Of a DNA stretch of 64,000 bases, positions 61,592 to 64,000 are shown one piece after another. Source of the stretch: Rhizobium alarense (GTDB taxonomy: Bacteria; Pseudomonadota; Alphaproteobacteria; Rhizobiales; Rhizobiaceae); the NCBI RefSeq assembly GCF_021555155.1, contig NZ_JAKGBU010000017.1:1-64000 (forward strand). Direction: 5' to 3'. The translations under genes were made by a program, and so were the position numbers. Below the pieces are notes generated by a model, which did not search any database, was not told the origin of the DNA, and saw nothing but the letters and a program-made list of their open reading frames with translations. Numbering within the stretch: the first letter of the stretch is position 1; each line of letters starts with the position of its first letter.

Positions 61592-62531
61592 TTATCCGGC
61601 GATGGAGATCAGTCCCAATCGGCGGGCACGGTCGATGAGGTTCTTCACGGACGAGGGCGACCATTTCGAGCCGCCGCGGGGGGTGCGCTCGTGCAACCTT
61701 TCGAGTTGGGTCGCGATTTCGCGCAGCGTCAGGTCCGGGTTCGACGAGTGGATGCCGGCTACCAACGTCATCAAGCGATCTTCGGGCTGGCGGGGAGGGG
61801 ACTTGCGAAGCAAAGCGGGATCGGCCATGCGCTCCGCGACCATCCATTTCACGGCGCGGCGAAGGCGTTCCGGCGTCCAGTCGAGGCCGCGCTGCTTGAG
61901 CACGCGAGCGATGTCGTCCCAGGTGTGATCCTGGTCGCATGCGCCGCACGGTCGGAAGCCATTGGTTGGCGGAAGCCTGAATGCGATCGCCATAGGCCGC
62001 TTTCTGCACCGCGGTCATTTTGGCCAGCGCCTCGGGGCGCTTTTCCCGAATACCCGGGTTGCCGGGCAGTCGGCCCTTCGCTTTTGCGGCCTTGATGCCT
62101 GCTTTGGTTCGCTCGGAGATCAACGCGCGTTCGAGCTGCGCAACGGCGCCGAGCACCTGGAGAGAGAAGATTCCCTGCGGCGTCGACGTGTCGATCGGAT
62201 CTCGCAGCGACCGAAAATGCGCGTTCCTTGCGGTCAGATCCTCGATCACCTCGAGCAGATGGCCGACAGAGCGCGCCAGACGGTCGAGCCGCACGACCAC
62301 GAGTGTGTCGCCGGCATTGATCTCCCGCAGCAACTTGGAGAGGGCTGGACGGGCGCGCGATGCGCCGGATCCGTGTTCCTGAACGATGGCGGCACAGCCA
62401 GCCGAGCGGAGCTCAATCTCCTGGGCCTCCGTCGCCTGTTCATCTGTGGAAACGCGAGCATAGCCGATCAGCCGTCCCTGAGGTCGACGAGAGGAGCGAT
62501 TTTGAACATCACGAGCCATTTGGAGTGCCAT
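61592..62531 (-). pseudogene. Serine recombinase/resolvase with a frameshift
   Basis: The N-terminal catalytic domain is intact: LIGYARVSTDEQ with the active-site serine, VVRLDRLARSVGHLLEVIEDL and LGAVAQLERALISERTKAG, then KGRLPGNPG. After RRMRP (about 61935) one extra base shifts the frame. The expected continuation DHTWDDIARVLKQRGLDW up to the natural stop at 61592 is open in the next frame. The gene converges with repC, 12 bases apart. An intact form may resolve plasmid multimers. It is either a real pseudogene or a single-base sequence error. Confidence 0.8.
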
Positions 62532-62637
62532 CGAGATCACTGTCGAGAGGTTTTCCAAATGCAGAAGATACGGATAACCGATCGTTTGTGAACCTCTGGA
62601 CCGAATGAGGTGGCTGCTCCCCCTGACATTCCACATT

Positions 62638-64000
62638 TCAGGAATCTCGCAGGAGGCTCCAGAAGCCCGACTTGCGTCCATGGTCGCGCCGCAGGTTGGC
62701 GACATAGGCCTCGTGCGACCCGATCGAGCCGAAGTCATCGATCTGCTTGGCCAACGACTGGCAATCTGTCAGATGCCGTGCCGCGTGCTTGTATCGGCTG
62801 GATCTTGCACTCTCCAGGGTAAAGTCCACCATGGCTCGCAAGACGATCGTCGCGGCGAGCGGATGCTTTTCCGACAGCACCTCTGCTGCTGGCGTCATCA
62901 GTTCATAATAATCGCCGTCGAGTTCGATGCGGCGCTTTATTACGAGCTTTGCGGCCTCGGCTGGCGACGGCCAGCGCAGGAAGAAATAGAGAGCACGGTG
63001 AACCTCCGGGAAGCCTTGCGCGTAGGCAAAGGCCTTCTCCTCAGCTTCCAGATCGTCGAAGTCAGGCAGGCGTCTGACGTAGGCGTGCAGGTGTTCGTCG
63101 TTCAACGACTGTTCGAAGCACTGCCACCGAAATGCCTGGGCCTCGTCTTCCCGTTCCAGGGCCTCCAACGCTTCGACGCGGGCAAGCTGCCAGTCGAAGG
63201 GAACGTCGTTGCGTCCCTTGGTGTCGACCTTGTCGAGCGCCGTGAGGGCCTCATCAGCGCGTCCGGCCGAAATCAGGCGGTTGGCGATCTCGGCCGCCAC
63301 CATCGGAGCGGCACGGGTCTCTTCCGGCTGCAGGGCGATATAGGCATCCACATCGCCCTGGGCATCGGCGATTTCCTGCAGCACGTAGCTGATGGTGCGG
63401 TCCTTGTGGCGGCCGAACACTTCGTCCTCGTAGATCTCACCCTGGCTGCTCCAACCGATGACTTTGCGGTCCTTCTTCGCAGGCTTTTCTTTCGGCTCCT
63501 TCGACCAGGCCACGATCAGTGCCTTCAAACTTTCCAGCCCCGCAGCATCAAGCGCCGTTGCCATCGCGGGAATCAGGCTGTCGAACTGACCGTAGCCATT
63601 GTCCTGCACCGCTTTGAAGACCTTTTCGGCAAGCATGTCTTTATTGATCGCTGCCGTCTGGGCGAGGACACCGGCGTCCGCGCATGCCTGATGAAAGATC
63701 TGGATTAGCGTGCCGCTGCCATCGTCGGATCGGGCAAAGATCGAATCCGCCAGCGCCAGAAACTGCCAGATGAGCTCGAAAGCTTCGGCGGGTTCGTCGT
63801 TGGCGATGGTCTCGACAATCGTCTTACGCTGGGTTTCAAGATCGCGTTTGGTTTCCTTTACCTTTCGCCAATCGATAAATGTGCGGGTCCGGGCGATGCT
63901 GGAAAGCCGCTTGCGGATCTCGCGGGCGATTTCGGCGCTGGAATGATTGCCGGCAAGCTCCAGCCGCAAGCGGCGCTTGTGCGCAGCATTGCCTGTGGAG
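62638..64000 (-). CDS. DUF6880-type protein of unknown function, 5' end outside the window
   Basis: At least 454 residues on the minus strand, open to the right edge (the frame continues upstream of the ATG-less MRLELAG-like start as STGNAAHKRRLR, so the true start is beyond 64000). The sequence is mostly helical, acidic and lacks signal or membrane segments. RLRLELAGNHSSAEIAREIRKRLSSI and the pattern of Ala/Glu-rich helices, which could be TPR-like, resemble DUF6880 proteins found near recombinases on rhizobial replicons. No catalytic motif is recognised. Confidence 0.7.
   Translation of the reverse strand, partial: STGNAAHKRRLRLELAGNHSSAEIAREIRKRLSSIARTRTFIDWRKVKETKRDLETQRKTIVETIANDEPAEAFELIWQFLALADSIFARSDDGSGTLIQIFHQACADAGVLAQTAAINKDMLAEKVFKAVQDNGYGQFDSLIPAMATALDAAGLESLKALIVAWSKEPKEKPAKKDRKVIGWSSQGEIYEDEVFGRHKDRTISYVLQEIADAQGDVDAYIALQPEETRAAPMVAAEIANRLISAGRADEALTALDKVDTKGRNDVPFDWQLARVEALEALEREDEAQAFRWQCFEQSLNDEHLHAYVRRLPDFDDLEAEEKAFAYAQGFPEVHRALYFFLRWPSPAEAAKLVIKRRIELDGDYYELMTPAAEVLSEKHPLAATIVLRAMVDFTLESARSSRYKHAARHLTDCQSLAKQIDDFGSIGSHEAYVANLRRDHGRKSGFWSLLRDS

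Overview
This 64 kb window reads as part of a large plasmid of an alphaproteobacterium, most likely Rhizobiales (Rhizobium, Agrobacterium, Sinorhizobium or Ochrobactrum type). The right-hand 17 kb holds a Ti-plasmid-style backbone: a complete traI-trbBCDEJKLFGHI quorum-controlled mating-pair operon (57235 down to 46907), and a divergent repABC replication and partition operon (57578-61580) with two palindromic parS sites between repA and repB and an antisense RNA gene between repB and repC. A frameshifted serine recombinase and the 3' part of a DUF6880-type gene close the right edge. I see no rRNA, tRNA or CRISPR array.

The left 46 kb is a stack of catabolic modules for aromatic acids. Module A (40-12045) is a CoA-dependent side-chain shortening pathway of the phenylpropanoid (Phd/Cou) type: acyl-CoA synthetase, acyl-CoA dehydrogenase, enoyl-CoA hydratase, SDR dehydrogenase and an amidohydrolase-fold beta-ketoacyl-CoA hydrolase, with a tripartite tricarboxylate (TctCBA) importer, a GntR regulator and a second hydratase/synthetase pair. 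A quinone oxidoreductase with its ArsR-type regulator follows, then insertion-sequence debris (13630-13810) that repeats the sequence at the very left edge of the window.

Module B (13827-18770) has an alpha/beta hydrolase, an FAD monooxygenase, a maleylacetate reductase and a LysR regulator. Module C (19003-26231) has a TetR regulator, hydrolase, tautomerase, hydroxyquinol 1,2-dioxygenase, maleylacetate reductase, salicylate-hydroxylase-type monooxygenase and an AraC regulator. Module E (26341-36403) looks like an aryl-glyoxylate (mandelate-like) route: dienelactone-hydrolase-like protein, beta-propeller protein, 2-hydroxyacid dehydrogenase, benzoylformate-decarboxylase-like enzyme and aldehyde dehydrogenase, divergent from a TRAP transporter (dctPQM) and an IclR regulator. 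Module D (36492-46441) is a one-strand operon of FAD monooxygenase, maleylacetate reductase, a five-gene branched-chain-type ABC importer, a second hydroxyquinol dioxygenase and a broken tautomerase, with a divergent TetR regulator.

Taken together, the modules import plant-type aromatic acids, shorten or decarboxylate side chains, hydroxylate rings to hydroxyquinol, cleave them, and reduce maleylacetate to beta-ketoadipate. The last steps (beta-ketoadipate to succinyl-CoA and acetyl-CoA), the TraR regulator and the relaxase genes are not in the window. The three hydroxyquinol modules are paralogous, and the two dioxygenase genes share a 233 bp identical tract inside diverged flanks, which points to gene conversion.
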